A stretch of 64,000 nt of DNA from Roseovarius indicus (GTDB lineage: Bacteria > Pseudomonadota > Alphaproteobacteria > Rhodobacterales > Rhodobacteraceae), in contig NZ_CP031601.1 in NCBI RefSeq assembly GCF_008728195.1, positions 1-64,000 of the forward strand, read 5' to 3'. Of the stretch, positions 40,274-49,383 are shown in pieces (within the stretch, counting starts at the first letter, position 1; each line of letters starts with the position of its first letter). The translations under genes and the position numbers were made by a program. The notes beneath the pieces are model-generated. The model was not told where the DNA came from and did not search any database. It saw only the letters and a program-made list of their open reading frames with translations.

Positions 40274-41875
40274 ATGTCTGCAGCAGTAGAAACACTCGAC
40301 ATTTCGCCGGTTGGCCGCGTCGAAGGCGATCTGGATGTCCGGGTCGATATTGAAAACGGCGTTGTCACCAACGCCTGGACCCACGCGGAGATGTTTCGCG
40401 GGTTCGAAGTCATCCTGAAAGACAAGGACCCCCAAGCCGGTCTGGTCGTCACGCCGCGCGCCTGCGGGATCTGCGGTGCGTCACACCTGACCTGCGCAGC
40501 CTGGGCACTCGATACTGCCTGGGGCACCACCGTGCCGCGCAACGCCATTCTGGCGCGCAACCTCGGCCAGATCGTGGAATCTCTGCAGTCCCTGCCGCGC
40601 CACCATTATGGGTTGTGGATGATCGACTATACCAACGAAAACTACGCGATGAGCCCGTTTTACGAGGAAGCCGTCAAACGCTATTCCCCGTTTACCGGCA
40701 CATCCTATGAAGCAGGCGTGACAATCTCCGGCCGTCCGGTCGAGATTTACGCGCTGTTGGGCGGTCAGTGGCCGCATTCGTCCTTCATGGTGCCTGGCGG
40801 CGTCATGTGTTCTCCGACACTTACGGATATCACCCGCGCCTGGTCTATTCTGGAGCATTTCCGTCAGAACTGGATCGAGCCACTGTGGCTCGGCTGCTCA
40901 ATGGAGCGTTACGAAGAAATCCAGACCTTGGAGCAATTCGAGGCATGGCTGGACGAAAAGCCCGAGCACGCCAATTCTGATCTGGGCCTGTTCTGGCGCA
41001 TGTCCAAGGACATTGGCCTTGACCAGTACGGTAAAGGCCACGGCCGGTTCACCACATGGGGGTATCTGCCCCACGAGGACAAGTATCAGAACCCCACGAT
41101 TGATGGTCGCTCAGATGCGGTGATCATGAAATCGGGCATCTACGACGGTGCATCCGACACATTCAGCCCGATGGACCAGTCCTTTGTCCGCGAAGACACG
41201 CAGCACGCCTGGTACGACGAGGCGGCGGGTGCGGTCCACCCGTTCGACCGCACCACGAACCCAGTGAGCAAGAACCCCATCGACCCGGAGGGCAAGTATT
41301 CCTGGTCGACGGCCGTGTCGCATGCCGAAAGCGGTCGCCTCGAGGCCGGCCCGCTGGCGCGGCGTCTGGTGGCGGGCAATGACACGGGCCATGACTTCCA
41401 GCACAGCGACGGGTTGGTGCTGGATATGTACCGCAAGATGGGCGGTGCTTCGACGATGCTGCGCCACTTTGCGCGGATGCACGAGCTTTGCATTCTCTAT
41501 CGCGAAGCCGAACGCAATTTGCGCGAGTTCCAGTTGAACGACGAATGGTATATAAAGCCAACTGAAAAAGACGGACAGGGCTGGGGTGCGACCGAGGCGA
41601 TTCGCGGTGCGCTGTGCCATTGGATCGATGTACGCGACGGCAAGATCGCCAATTACCAGATCATCGCGCCGACGACATGGAATGTTGGGCCGCGTACATC
41701 TGACGGCGCCCGGGGGCCAATCGAAGAAGCGTTGATCGGCACGCCGATCAAGAACAGCGCGGATCCGGTCGAGGTCGGTCACGTTTGTCGATCCTATGAC
41801 AGTTGCCTTGTGTGTACTGTTCATGCGCATGATGCCAAATCCGGTGATGAACTGGCACGCTTCCGAACAGCCTGA
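40274..41875 (+). CDS. hupL: [NiFe]-hydrogenase large subunit (group 2a-like)
   Basis: A 533-residue catalytic subunit. Nickel ligands: C64 and C67 in RACGICGASH near the N-terminus and C511 and C514 in SYDSCLVCTVH near the C-terminus, followed by a 16-residue tail after His517 that the maturation protease should remove. The C-terminal motif is DSCLVC where the common form is DPCxxC. With the unusual small subunit and the neighbouring Rieske/NHL/TPR genes, this fits group 2a. It would oxidise H2, perhaps at trace concentrations. Starts 22 bases after hupS. Confidence 0.94.
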   Translation: MSAAVETLDISPVGRVEGDLDVRVDIENGVVTNAWTHAEMFRGFEVILKDKDPQAGLVVTPRACGICGASHLTCAAWALDTAWGTTVPRNAILARNLGQIVESLQSLPRHHYGLWMIDYTNENYAMSPFYEEAVKRYSPFTGTSYEAGVTISGRPVEIYALLGGQWPHSSFMVPGGVMCSPTLTDITRAWSILEHFRQNWIEPLWLGCSMERYEEIQTLEQFEAWLDEKPEHANSDLGLFWRMSKDIGLDQYGKGHGRFTTWGYLPHEDKYQNPTIDGRSDAVIMKSGIYDGASDTFSPMDQSFVREDTQHAWYDEAAGAVHPFDRTTNPVSKNPIDPEGKYSWSTAVSHAESGRLEAGPLARRLVAGNDTGHDFQHSDGLVLDMYRKMGGASTMLRHFARMHELCILYREAERNLREFQLNDEWYIKPTEKDGQGWGATEAIRGALCHWIDVRDGKIANYQIIAPTTWNVGPRTSDGARGPIEEALIGTPIKNSADPVEVGHVCRSYDSCLVCTVHAHDAKSGDELARFRTA

Positions 41876-41943
41876 TGTTTATGTTTGGCCGGCGGATCAA
41901 ATCTGCCGGCCAAACGACATCCGGCAATTAGGGAGGAAGCTGA

Positions 41944-42330
41944 ATGTCAGAAAATCCGGAAGCATCAATAACCCAAGCGCAGCGCCAGGCCTACTTGGAC
42001 AGATATGGCCTGACACCCGCCGAAGCGGGGCATGAAATGCTCCTCCAGATGATAGAGGACCATTTCGCGGAAGGACTGGAAACCAAGGTCGAGCCTTTTC
42101 CGGAAACGGATCGTGAATTCGGTGCGCTGCTTGACGAATTGCGGCCTCTGAGCGCGGATCAGCTGCGCGAAAAACTGGTGATCTCAGGCTGGCTTTTGCA
42201 GCCCTACGGCGAAGACGAGATGCGGTGCCAGGAATGTATGTACTACCTGGTGCACAAGCGCTGGTGCGACCTGCCAGAACTTGATCTCCCGGCAAAGCCG
42301 GAATGGTGGTGCCGTCTGTGGCGGATCTGA
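41944..42330 (+). CDS. HiPIP-like iron-sulfur protein A
   Basis: A 128-residue protein whose C-terminal 35 residues carry four Cys (C95, C98, C108, C123; C-x2-C-x9-C-x14-C) in a setting like a high-potential iron-sulfur protein: CQECMYYL, then a Cys followed by DLPEL, then PEWWCRLWRI. The N-terminal 90 residues are helical and contain no Cys. No export signal is seen, unlike ordinary HiPIPs. The next gene encodes a paralogue. I infer an electron carrier or cluster-bearing stalk for the hydrogenase; a structural role like the HucM scaffold is possible. Confidence 0.75.
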   Translation: MSENPEASITQAQRQAYLDRYGLTPAEAGHEMLLQMIEDHFAEGLETKVEPFPETDREFGALLDELRPLSADQLREKLVISGWLLQPYGEDEMRCQECMYYLVHKRWCDLPELDLPAKPEWWCRLWRI

Positions 42331-42343
42331 AAGGAGCGCTGAC

Positions 42344-42655
42344 ATGGATGATGACGAGACTCGCGCAACAATCGCCGAGATGCTGGCTTCGGGTCTGGAA
42401 ACCGAGGTCTGGCCACGGGCCGGAACCAGCGAAGAGGTCAATGAAATCGTGGCGCGCCTGCAGGTCGAGGCAGGTCAGGATCTGGAAAAGAAACTCGTCA
42501 TCGCCGGTTTCACCGATCACACGATCGAGGCTGACGAGATTGAGCAACCCTGCGAGACCTGCATGTACTACAAGGTCCATGCGAAATTCTGCGAATTGCC
42601 GGAACTGATGGTGCCGGTCGAACCGGAATGGTCCTGCCGCCTGTGGCGGATCTGA
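42344..42655 (+). CDS. HiPIP-like iron-sulfur protein B
   Basis: A 103-residue paralogue of the preceding protein: C70, C73, C83, C98 with identical spacing, sharing CMYY-VH-, CELPEL, PEW-CRLWRI. The helical N-terminal part is also related (LEKKLVIAG here, LREKLVISG there). A start at 42344 follows AAAGGAGCGCTGAC and lies 14 bases after the preceding stop. Its stop overlaps the protease start. Confidence 0.75.
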   Translation: MDDDETRATIAEMLASGLETEVWPRAGTSEEVNEIVARLQVEAGQDLEKKLVIAGFTDHTIEADEIEQPCETCMYYKVHAKFCELPELMVPVEPEWSCRLWRI

Positions 42656-43128
42656 TGCCGCTTGATGTTGTCGTCATCGGATGCGGCAACCCAAACCGAA
42701 GCGACGACGGCGTCGGTCCGCATCTCATCGCTCAAATGCGCGAAAACGGCGTGCCGGAGCACACTCGCATATTCGACGGCGGAACCGACGGGATGTCGGT
42801 CATGTACAGCGCACGCGGCGCCACGCATCTGATCATTGTCGATGCCCGGGTCCCCGAAGGGTCGCCGGGCACCATTTATGAGGTTCCTGGAGAGGTTCTG
42901 GAAGCACCGCCCAACAACAGCCTGAACCTGCATGATTTCAGGTGGGATCATGCGCTTTACGCAGGACGCCGTATCTATGGTGATGCGTTTCCCAAGACGA
43001 CATCGGTGCTGTTGATCGAGGCCGCGACGCTGGAGCTTGGGTTAGGCCTGAGCGACGAGGTTTCTCGCGCGGCGCGGACGGTTGAGTGCCGCATTCGGGA
43101 CCTGATCGATACGTGGTCGGAGGCATGA
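42655..43128 (+). CDS. hupD: Hydrogenase maturation protease
   Basis: A 157-residue nickel-dependent endopeptidase of the HyaD/HupD type: VIGCGNPNRSDDGVGPHLI (substrate-binding Asp), DGGTDGMSVM and LIIVDARVPEGSPG, then LHDFRWDHAL. It removes the C-terminal tail of the large subunit after nickel insertion. It overlaps both neighbours (1 and 4 bases). Confidence 0.92.
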   Translation: MPLDVVVIGCGNPNRSDDGVGPHLIAQMRENGVPEHTRIFDGGTDGMSVMYSARGATHLIIVDARVPEGSPGTIYEVPGEVLEAPPNNSLNLHDFRWDHALYAGRRIYGDAFPKTTSVLLIEAATLELGLGLSDEVSRAARTVECRIRDLIDTWSEA

Positions 43129-43445
43129 GCACGATCGCGATCAGGGATGGTGCGATCTATCTGCCTTGCGCCGTGGTGGACACCTATTTCCGCGGCATTG
43201 ATGCGGTCATCGTACTGATCCAACAGGATGAATTATTGGTGATGCCCGTGCATCAGGCAACCGCCGGAGGGTGCCTTTTGAAGGTCCGGAATGCTGCAGG
43301 TGATCGGGTGGTTCAGGCCCGTGATGTTTTCCAGGATCAAGACCTTCTGGACTTTGCAACCGACAGCCTGACCGTCGCGTGGCAGGCCAGCAAAGGGGCG
43401 CTTTGTGCAGAATTGAAGCCGGATCAGCGCGGCGAGGATGTGTAA
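43125..43445 (+). CDS. Hypothetical protein of the hydrogenase locus
   Basis: A 106-residue mixed alpha/beta protein (start MSTIAIRDG, ATGA overlap with the protease). No cofactor motif is evident apart from single Cys. I do not recognise the family. The coupling to hupD and position before the TPR gene suggest a hydrogenase-related role. Confidence 0.65.
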   Translation: MSTIAIRDGAIYLPCAVVDTYFRGIDAVIVLIQQDELLVMPVHQATAGGCLLKVRNAAGDRVVQARDVFQDQDLLDFATDSLTVAWQASKGALCAELKPDQRGEDV

Positions 43446-43549
43446 ACTAAGTTTTCTATAAACCAAGTAAGTTGACAGCGCCCGCTTTGAGTGCTTTTCT
43501 CGGTCGAACACAGAAATCGAACCAGATTCGATTCGAGGGAGAAACCGGT

Positions 43550-44551
43550 TTGACGAATATCAGTCGTGCTCAGCAGCAGGTGCAGGCGGCCATGACCGCG
43601 GTCGAAACGGCTGCGGCGACGCAGGCCGAAAAGGCCGAGATGCTGATGGAAATCGCGATGGGGCTTCAGCAGAAACCCGAACGTGCCGAAGACATCTTTG
43701 CTGCCGTGGATCTCTACAAACTTGCCATGGATCTTGCGCCGGAAGGCGAAGTTCTGGGGGTCGCCCGCATTCGTGCGCGTATGGCCACAGCGCTGATGGC
43801 CGTGCCCGCCGAAGATGCGACGCAGCTAAAGGAAGCGAAATCCGAAATAGAGATCGCGCTTGCAACCCTGACTGCGGAAGGGTCGGACGCCGAAGTGGCC
43901 GAAGCCGAAATGAACCTTGGTCTGATCTGCCAGACACTTGCGGGCATGCATCTCTTGCCGATCCAACCTGCCATCAGCGCCTATCAGCGGTCGCTCAGGA
44001 CCTTCGACAAGACCAACTACCCCAAGGAATTCGCGGTCCTGCAAAGCAACCTGGCCACGGCGTTCCTGTCCATGCCGTTCACCGACCAGTCCGGGAAGAT
44101 GCGCGAGGCGCTGGCAGTGCAGGCCTTTGAAGAGGCGTTGACGGTCGTCAACCTGATAGACCATCCCAACGAATACGCGATGCTGCAAAACAACCTTGGC
44201 AACGCGCTGCAGTACGTGTCCTCGTCTCACCGGGTGGAAAACGGATATCGCGCTCTAGAGGCTTATGATGAGGCGCTCAAGGTGCGCACCATCCGCGACA
44301 TGCCCGAAGAATATGCCAACACCATCGCGAACAAAGCCAATTGCCTGTCGAACCTGCCGGACGATCCGCAAAATCCCGACGGCGGCAACTTTGGCAACCT
44401 GACCGAAGCGGTGCGTCTGCTGGAAGAAGCGCGCGGCGTATTCGCCAAGCGCGGGGCCGGCGAAAAGGCACAAGCAGTAAGCGAAGCCATTGCCGAACTG
44501 AACGCGGCCCTTGGCCCATCAACAATTCTGGAACGGAGCGGATTACAATGA
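43550..44551 (+). CDS. TPR-repeat protein of the hydrogenase locus
   Basis: A helical repeat protein of about 333 residues with tandem TPR-like units (for example FAVLQSNLATAFLSMP, YAMLQNNLGNALQYVS and YANTIANKANCLSNLP, each about 50 residues apart). A TTG start at 43550 follows GAGGGAGAAACC; the frame extends back to another TTG at 43472. No signal peptide. TPR proteins occur beside group 2a hydrogenases in Nitrospira and related loci and probably serve assembly or oligomerisation. Confidence 0.8.
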   Translation: MTNISRAQQQVQAAMTAVETAAATQAEKAEMLMEIAMGLQQKPERAEDIFAAVDLYKLAMDLAPEGEVLGVARIRARMATALMAVPAEDATQLKEAKSEIEIALATLTAEGSDAEVAEAEMNLGLICQTLAGMHLLPIQPAISAYQRSLRTFDKTNYPKEFAVLQSNLATAFLSMPFTDQSGKMREALAVQAFEEALTVVNLIDHPNEYAMLQNNLGNALQYVSSSHRVENGYRALEAYDEALKVRTIRDMPEEYANTIANKANCLSNLPDDPQNPDGGNFGNLTEAVRLLEEARGVFAKRGAGEKAQAVSEAIAELNAALGPSTILERSGLQ

Positions 44552-44567
44552 TGAATGGAGAATACAG

Positions 44568-44762
44568 TTGAGCGCTATAGTCGTAATTTTGGCCCTGGTC
44601 GCCGGCCTGGCCGCCGCCTTGGGTGCAGGGGCCTTGTCGGGTCTGCGCATCGGTAAAGATGCACTGGGCGCAGAGCTGGCCGCCTATATGGGCGCGCTTT
44701 ACGGCGGGCTTGCAGGTGGCGGCGCAGTTGTCGTGACCACGCTTGTTCTTTTGCTGATCTAG
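44568..44762 (+). CDS. Tiny two-helix membrane protein A
   Basis: A 64-residue protein from a TTG start with two hydrophobic segments: residues about 3-22 (IVVILALVAGLAAALGAGA) and about 43-63 (GLAGGGAVVVTTLVLLLI). The loop between them is Gly- and Ala-rich. It may anchor the hydrogenase, which lacks a membrane subunit of its own, or its Rieske partner. The start codon is uncertain. Confidence 0.6.
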   Translation: MSAIVVILALVAGLAAALGAGALSGLRIGKDALGAELAAYMGALYGGLAGGGAVVVTTLVLLLI

Positions 44763-44771
44763 GAGGTCGCC

Positions 44772-44993
44772 ATGCTGGGAATGGCCATGAATTCTGCAAA
44801 ACTGTTTTTTGCAGGCAAGCTTTTCAAAGACAACAAAACCGTGGTCCGACAGTTGATGATGGGGGCTGGCGCCGGCGTGATCGCCGGTATCGTCATCGGG
44901 TTGTTTGCACCGATCTGGGTGGCAGCCATCGCCGCAGGCGCTGTAAGCGGCGCTGTGCAGCCTGTGTTGTTCAAAGATCTGAAATACGCATAA
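44772..44993 (+). CDS. Tiny two-helix membrane protein B
   Basis: A 73-residue protein with a basic N-terminus (KLFFAGKLFKDNKTVVRQ) and two adjacent membrane segments (about 30-47 and 49-64, rich in Gly, Ala and Ile). It follows AGGAGGTCGCC, a strong ribosome-binding site. Unknown family; with its neighbour it probably forms a membrane attachment for the locus. Confidence 0.65.
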   Translation: MLGMAMNSAKLFFAGKLFKDNKTVVRQLMMGAGAGVIAGIVIGLFAPIWVAAIAAGAVSGAVQPVLFKDLKYA

Positions 44994-44996
44994 GCA

Positions 44997-45866
44997 ATGC
45001 CGGATGCCGCATCTCTTGAAGGCGAAGAGCCGACTCTGGATCGCCTGATCGGCGATCTGAAGGCGCTTGAAATGCTGGCAGACGGCTGGGATGAGGCGGC
45101 CCGCAACGGAGCCCATGCAAGGGCTGAAGCCGTAGATGCATTGAACAAGGAGGCGTTCCGACGGTTGATCGGAGCGCTTAAGGACAACCCAGAGTTTGGC
45201 AACGCCCTGAAAGAGGCGGCCCGGGATGAAGTGGTCTACGCCGTGTTGCGCCGCCACGGGATATTGCGGCCATCGCTCTACGAACGGGTCGAGGCGGCGC
45301 TGGAAACGGTGCGCCCGAGCCTGGTCAGCCATGGCGGCGATGCCGAGGTCGCTGCGGTCGAAGGCAAGCGCGCAGAAATTCGGTTTCTGGGTGCCTGTGA
45401 TGGGTGCCCGGCGTCACAACTGACGTTCTATGCGGGTGTCAAAAAGGCCATTCAGGATCAGGTTCCCGAGATCACCGAAGTGAAACAGGCCAAGGGTCTG
45501 GGCGGTGGCGGGTCGGACGGCGTTCAGTTCACGTCGCCCTTTGCAAATTACGGCGACAACGAGTGGACAACGGCGCTGCCGCTGGATGATCTGGCCGATG
45601 GCGAAACGCGCTTTATCGACATCGACACTCATTCAGTGATCATCACCCGCTTTGCCGACAAGGTAAGCTGCTTCAAGAATGCATGCGCCCATATGGGCCT
45701 TGAGATGACCCAAGGCGATATCATCGAGACGATCCTGTCCTGCCCGCATCACGGGTTTCGATATGCGCTTGAGAGTGGCGAGTGTTTGACTGCTCCCGAG
45801 GTGCAATTGCAGCCGCACGCGGTGCGGGTCAAAGGCCCCAATATCGAAGTGAGGATTATCGCGTGA
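44997..45866 (+). CDS. NifU C-domain / Rieske fusion protein
   Basis: A 289-residue fusion. After a helical N-terminal part (1-85), a NifU-like domain (about 90-160) carries ACDGCPAS, the CxxC that holds a labile cluster. The C-terminal Rieske domain (about 185-285) has CAHMG and CPHHGF, the Cys-His pairs of a [2Fe-2S] centre. Such Rieske/NifU proteins accompany group 2a hydrogenases and are candidates to receive electrons from the small subunit and pass them toward the respiratory chain. Its stop overlaps the GTG of the next gene. Confidence 0.9.
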   Translation: MPDAASLEGEEPTLDRLIGDLKALEMLADGWDEAARNGAHARAEAVDALNKEAFRRLIGALKDNPEFGNALKEAARDEVVYAVLRRHGILRPSLYERVEAALETVRPSLVSHGGDAEVAAVEGKRAEIRFLGACDGCPASQLTFYAGVKKAIQDQVPEITEVKQAKGLGGGGSDGVQFTSPFANYGDNEWTTALPLDDLADGETRFIDIDTHSVIITRFADKVSCFKNACAHMGLEMTQGDIIETILSCPHHGFRYALESGECLTAPEVQLQPHAVRVKGPNIEVRIIA

Positions 45867-47041
45867 AAGTCTCGCTGTCCCGCTCGTTCAGCCCGCAAAA
45901 GGCGCCCGGCACCATAACCCCCGGTGCGCCGTTGTTGGGTGGGCAGGGCGCCCGCGTCATTTTGGGCAGCGACGGCGGTTCACTTGTACAGGCGATCACG
46001 CCCGCGCCGCACCTGATGTTCGGGCCGCGCGGCGTGTGCCTGCATCCGGACGGCTCGCTTTGGGTGTCAGACACGGGGCATCACCGGGTGCTGGGATGGA
46101 AAACCGTCCCGACAAATGACGACACACCTGCCGATATTCTTTTGGGTCAGCCCGACTTTGGCCGCGAGGGCCGAAACGCCAAGGGCCCGGTGGCTGCGAA
46201 CACCGTGAATGTGCCGACCGGGATCGTTGCATTTCGGGGTGGGCTGGCCGTGGCCGACCCGTGGAACCACCGCGTGCTGATCTGGCGCGAAACGCCCACC
46301 GGTCCCGACCACGAGGCTGATATCATTCTTGGTCAGCCTGACGCCCACAGCGCACTGGCAAATTTGGGTCTGTCGCATGCGCGCGCTGATACGATGCACT
46401 GGCCTTACGGGGTCTCGGCGGATGGCAATCGGTTGATCGTATGCGACACCGGAAACCGCCGTGTGCTGATCTGGGACGATCCGCAAACCACGGGTCAACC
46501 GGCGGATCTGGTTCTGGGACAGCACGATTTCACCTGCCGGGATGAAAATGCGGGCGGGGCGGTTTCGGACGTATCGATGCGCTGGCCGCACATGGCCATC
46601 GTCTGGCAAGGCGGTCTGGCGGTGGCAGATGCCGGCAACAACCGGGTGATGATATGGGATGCGTTTCCCGGCCAGAACGGCACCCAATGCGACACGGTGC
46701 TGGGACAGGCGGATATGACCGCCTGCGACCACAATATGGCGTCGTATTATCCCACGTCACAAGCGATGAATATGCCCTATGCGCTGGCAACACTTGGGTC
46801 GACGCTGGTGGTGGCTGACACGGCCAATTCACGACTTCTGGGATTTGAGGATACCGGTATGGCGGCCCACGCCGACCGGCTGACGGCGCAGCCGGATTTT
46901 GCGGCCAAAGGCGACAACCGCTGGGGCATTGCCGAGCGCGATACGGTGTGCTGGCCCTATGGGCTGTCTGCTCTGGGCTCGACGGTGGCGGTGGCCGACA
47001 GCGGCAACAACCGCATTCTGATCTGGGACGCGGCGACATGA
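45863..47041 (+). CDS. NHL-repeat beta-propeller protein
   Basis: A 392-residue protein made of repeated units with the pattern (V/A)ADxxNxRVLIW or VSDTGHHRVLGW, about 45-60 residues apart (near 65, 130, 195, 255, 320, 375), that is an NHL-type six-bladed propeller. It starts at a GTG overlapping the previous stop (GTGA) and has no obvious signal peptide. NHL proteins are found in other group 2a hydrogenase loci; the role is unproven, perhaps a docking platform. Confidence 0.88.
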   Translation: MKVSLSRSFSPQKAPGTITPGAPLLGGQGARVILGSDGGSLVQAITPAPHLMFGPRGVCLHPDGSLWVSDTGHHRVLGWKTVPTNDDTPADILLGQPDFGREGRNAKGPVAANTVNVPTGIVAFRGGLAVADPWNHRVLIWRETPTGPDHEADIILGQPDAHSALANLGLSHARADTMHWPYGVSADGNRLIVCDTGNRRVLIWDDPQTTGQPADLVLGQHDFTCRDENAGGAVSDVSMRWPHMAIVWQGGLAVADAGNNRVMIWDAFPGQNGTQCDTVLGQADMTACDHNMASYYPTSQAMNMPYALATLGSTLVVADTANSRLLGFEDTGMAAHADRLTAQPDFAAKGDNRWGIAERDTVCWPYGLSALGSTVAVADSGNNRILIWDAAT

Positions 47042-49383
47042 CCGGTGCCCGCTTCACCGTTTCTGGTCAGGTTCAGGGCGTAGGCTTTCGCCCGACGGTC
47101 TGGCGGCTGGCGCATGAAATGGGCCTGACGGGCGATGTGAAAAACACCGGCGAAGGCGTAGTGATCCAGCTTTGGGGGGACCATGTCGCAACCTTTCCAG
47201 ACAGGCTGCACAGCGCACTGCCGCCGCTGGCGCGCATCGAACGGCTCGATGTCACACCCCTGACCGACCCAGCCCCTTGCGGATTTGAAATCACCGCATC
47301 GCAAGAGGGCGAGATGCGAGGCAATGTGACGCCAGATGCCGCAACCTGCGCCGATTGCCTGGAGGAAATCCGCAATCCGTTTGAGCGGCGCTATCGCTAT
47401 CCGTTTGCCAATTGCACCAATTGCGGGCCGCGCTTTTCGATTGTGCAGGCCGCTCCCTATGACCGCGCTAAAACAACCATGGCGCCGTTTGATTTCTGTC
47501 CACCTTGCGAGGCGGAATATTCCAACCCGGTCGACCGCCGCTTTCACGCGCAGCCGGTGGCCTGTGGCCGGTGCGGACCGAACATCTGGATCGAGAAACT
47601 TGGCAAGGGCGCGGTGAATCTCGAAGCGTTTTCAATGCTGGATGACGTGGATGCCACCGGCGGGATGATCATGAATGGTCACATCGTCGCAATCCGGGGT
47701 CTGGGCGGTGTGCATCTAGCTTGTGACGCCACCAACGCCGCGGCCGTGGCCGAATTGCGCAGGCGCAAATCGCGCACGGGCAAGGCCTTTGCCCTGATGG
47801 CCCGCGATCTGGATGTGGTGCGCGCGTATTGCGAGGTGTCGAAGATCGAGGCCGATCTTCTGTCGAGCCCGCAAGCACCTATCGTTCTGCTGAAGGCCAA
47901 GCCCAACGGTCTGCCAAGCGAGATCGCGCCGGGTCTGGATCGTCTTGGCGTAATGCTGCCCTATACGCCGTTCTATCACATGATCCTGCGGCGCATCGGG
48001 CGCCCGGTGATCATGACCAGCGGCAATCCTTCGGGTCAGCCGCAATGCATCGACAATCAGGAAACCCGCGACCGTCTTGCCGATATCGCAGATTTCGCCT
48101 GTCTTCATAACCGCGACATCGCCAACCGGATCGATGACAGTGTTGTGCGCGTCGATCTGGGCCGTCCGCGCGTGCTGCGCCGGGCGCGTGGATATGCGCC
48201 GCAGGGGCTTGAACTGCCAGCCGGGTTTTCCGACGCGCTTGAGGTTCTGGCGCTCGGTGCGGAACAGAAGAACACATTCTGCCTCGTCAAGGACGCCCGC
48301 GCCATCATGTCCCAGCACATGGGCGATCTGGAGGATGTGGCCACAAACGCGGATGTGACGCGCAATCTGGGTCTATACGAAAACCTCTTTGATCATGCTC
48401 CAGATATAATCGCTGTCGATCAGCATCCGCAATACCTGTCCACGCAGCGCGGGTTCCAGATGGCAGGCGACCGGCCTGTGATCCAGGTACAGCATCACCA
48501 CGCGCATATCGCCGCGTGCCTGGTCGAGAACAACCGGCCCCTGAGCGCAGAACACGTGCTAGGCATCGCGCTGGACGGCACAGGCCTGGGGGATGACGGC
48601 ACGATCTGGGGCGGTGAATTCCTGATCTGCGACTACCACGGGTATCGCCGGGTCGGCTGTCTGAAACCAGTTGCACTGCCCGGCGGTGTGGCCGCCGTGC
48701 GTGAGCCATGGCGCAATGCCTATGCGCATCTGATGGCCGAGATGGGCTGGGGCGAGTTTGCAATCAACTTTCCCGATCTGGAGGTCTTCAGCCGTATGCG
48801 GGACCTGCCTCGCGACACTTTGGATGCGATGATCAAGTCTGGAACGAATTCGCCCTTGGCGTCGTCCTGTGGCCGGCTGTTCGATGCCGCTGCCGCGATT
48901 GCAGGCATCGCTTGGGACCGGCAGAATTACGAGGGCGAAGCCGCGATCCTGTTCGAGGCCGCCCTTGATCCTGACGCGCTGAACGAGCCAGATGATCTGG
49001 CCTATCCGTTTTCAATACCGCTGATGGGCGGCAAGGGCATGCCCTATATCGAGCCGCTGGCCGTCTGGCGCGCCATGCTGGGCGATCTGGTTCTGCAGAC
49101 ACCCATTGGCACGATTTCGGCAAGGTTTCACCGGGGATTGGCCCGCGCCATTGTCGAAATGGCGGTGCGGCTGACCAAAGACACGGCCATCGACACCGTC
49201 GCCCTGTCGGGTGGCTGTTTTCAAAACGCGACGCTGTTCGCGCTGGTTCATCAAGGCTTGGAAGGAGCAGAGCTGACGGTTCTGAGCCATTCCGACTATC
49301 CGGCGAATGACGGCGGTATTTCACTGGGGCAAGCCGTGATTGCCCTGGCAAACACACAAGGGGAGGACGCAAAATGTGCCTAG
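47038..49383 (+). CDS. hypF: Carbamoyltransferase HypF
   Basis: A 781-residue maturation enzyme that makes the cyanide ligands of the active-site iron from carbamoyl phosphate, with HypE. Domains in order: acylphosphatase (VQGVGFRPTVWRLA), zinc-finger region (CADCLEEI, CTNCGPRFS, CPPCEAEY), YrdC-like nucleotide-binding domain (about 200-380) and Kae1-like carbamoyltransferase (HHHAHIAACLVEN; ALDGTGLGDDGTIWGGEF; LSGGCFQNATL). Overlaps the NHL gene by 4 bases and hypC by 10. Confidence 0.95.
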   Translation: MTGARFTVSGQVQGVGFRPTVWRLAHEMGLTGDVKNTGEGVVIQLWGDHVATFPDRLHSALPPLARIERLDVTPLTDPAPCGFEITASQEGEMRGNVTPDAATCADCLEEIRNPFERRYRYPFANCTNCGPRFSIVQAAPYDRAKTTMAPFDFCPPCEAEYSNPVDRRFHAQPVACGRCGPNIWIEKLGKGAVNLEAFSMLDDVDATGGMIMNGHIVAIRGLGGVHLACDATNAAAVAELRRRKSRTGKAFALMARDLDVVRAYCEVSKIEADLLSSPQAPIVLLKAKPNGLPSEIAPGLDRLGVMLPYTPFYHMILRRIGRPVIMTSGNPSGQPQCIDNQETRDRLADIADFACLHNRDIANRIDDSVVRVDLGRPRVLRRARGYAPQGLELPAGFSDALEVLALGAEQKNTFCLVKDARAIMSQHMGDLEDVATNADVTRNLGLYENLFDHAPDIIAVDQHPQYLSTQRGFQMAGDRPVIQVQHHHAHIAACLVENNRPLSAEHVLGIALDGTGLGDDGTIWGGEFLICDYHGYRRVGCLKPVALPGGVAAVREPWRNAYAHLMAEMGWGEFAINFPDLEVFSRMRDLPRDTLDAMIKSGTNSPLASSCGRLFDAAAAIAGIAWDRQNYEGEAAILFEAALDPDALNEPDDLAYPFSIPLMGGKGMPYIEPLAVWRAMLGDLVLQTPIGTISARFHRGLARAIVEMAVRLTKDTAIDTVALSGGCFQNATLFALVHQGLEGAELTVLSHSDYPANDGGISLGQAVIALANTQGEDAKCA

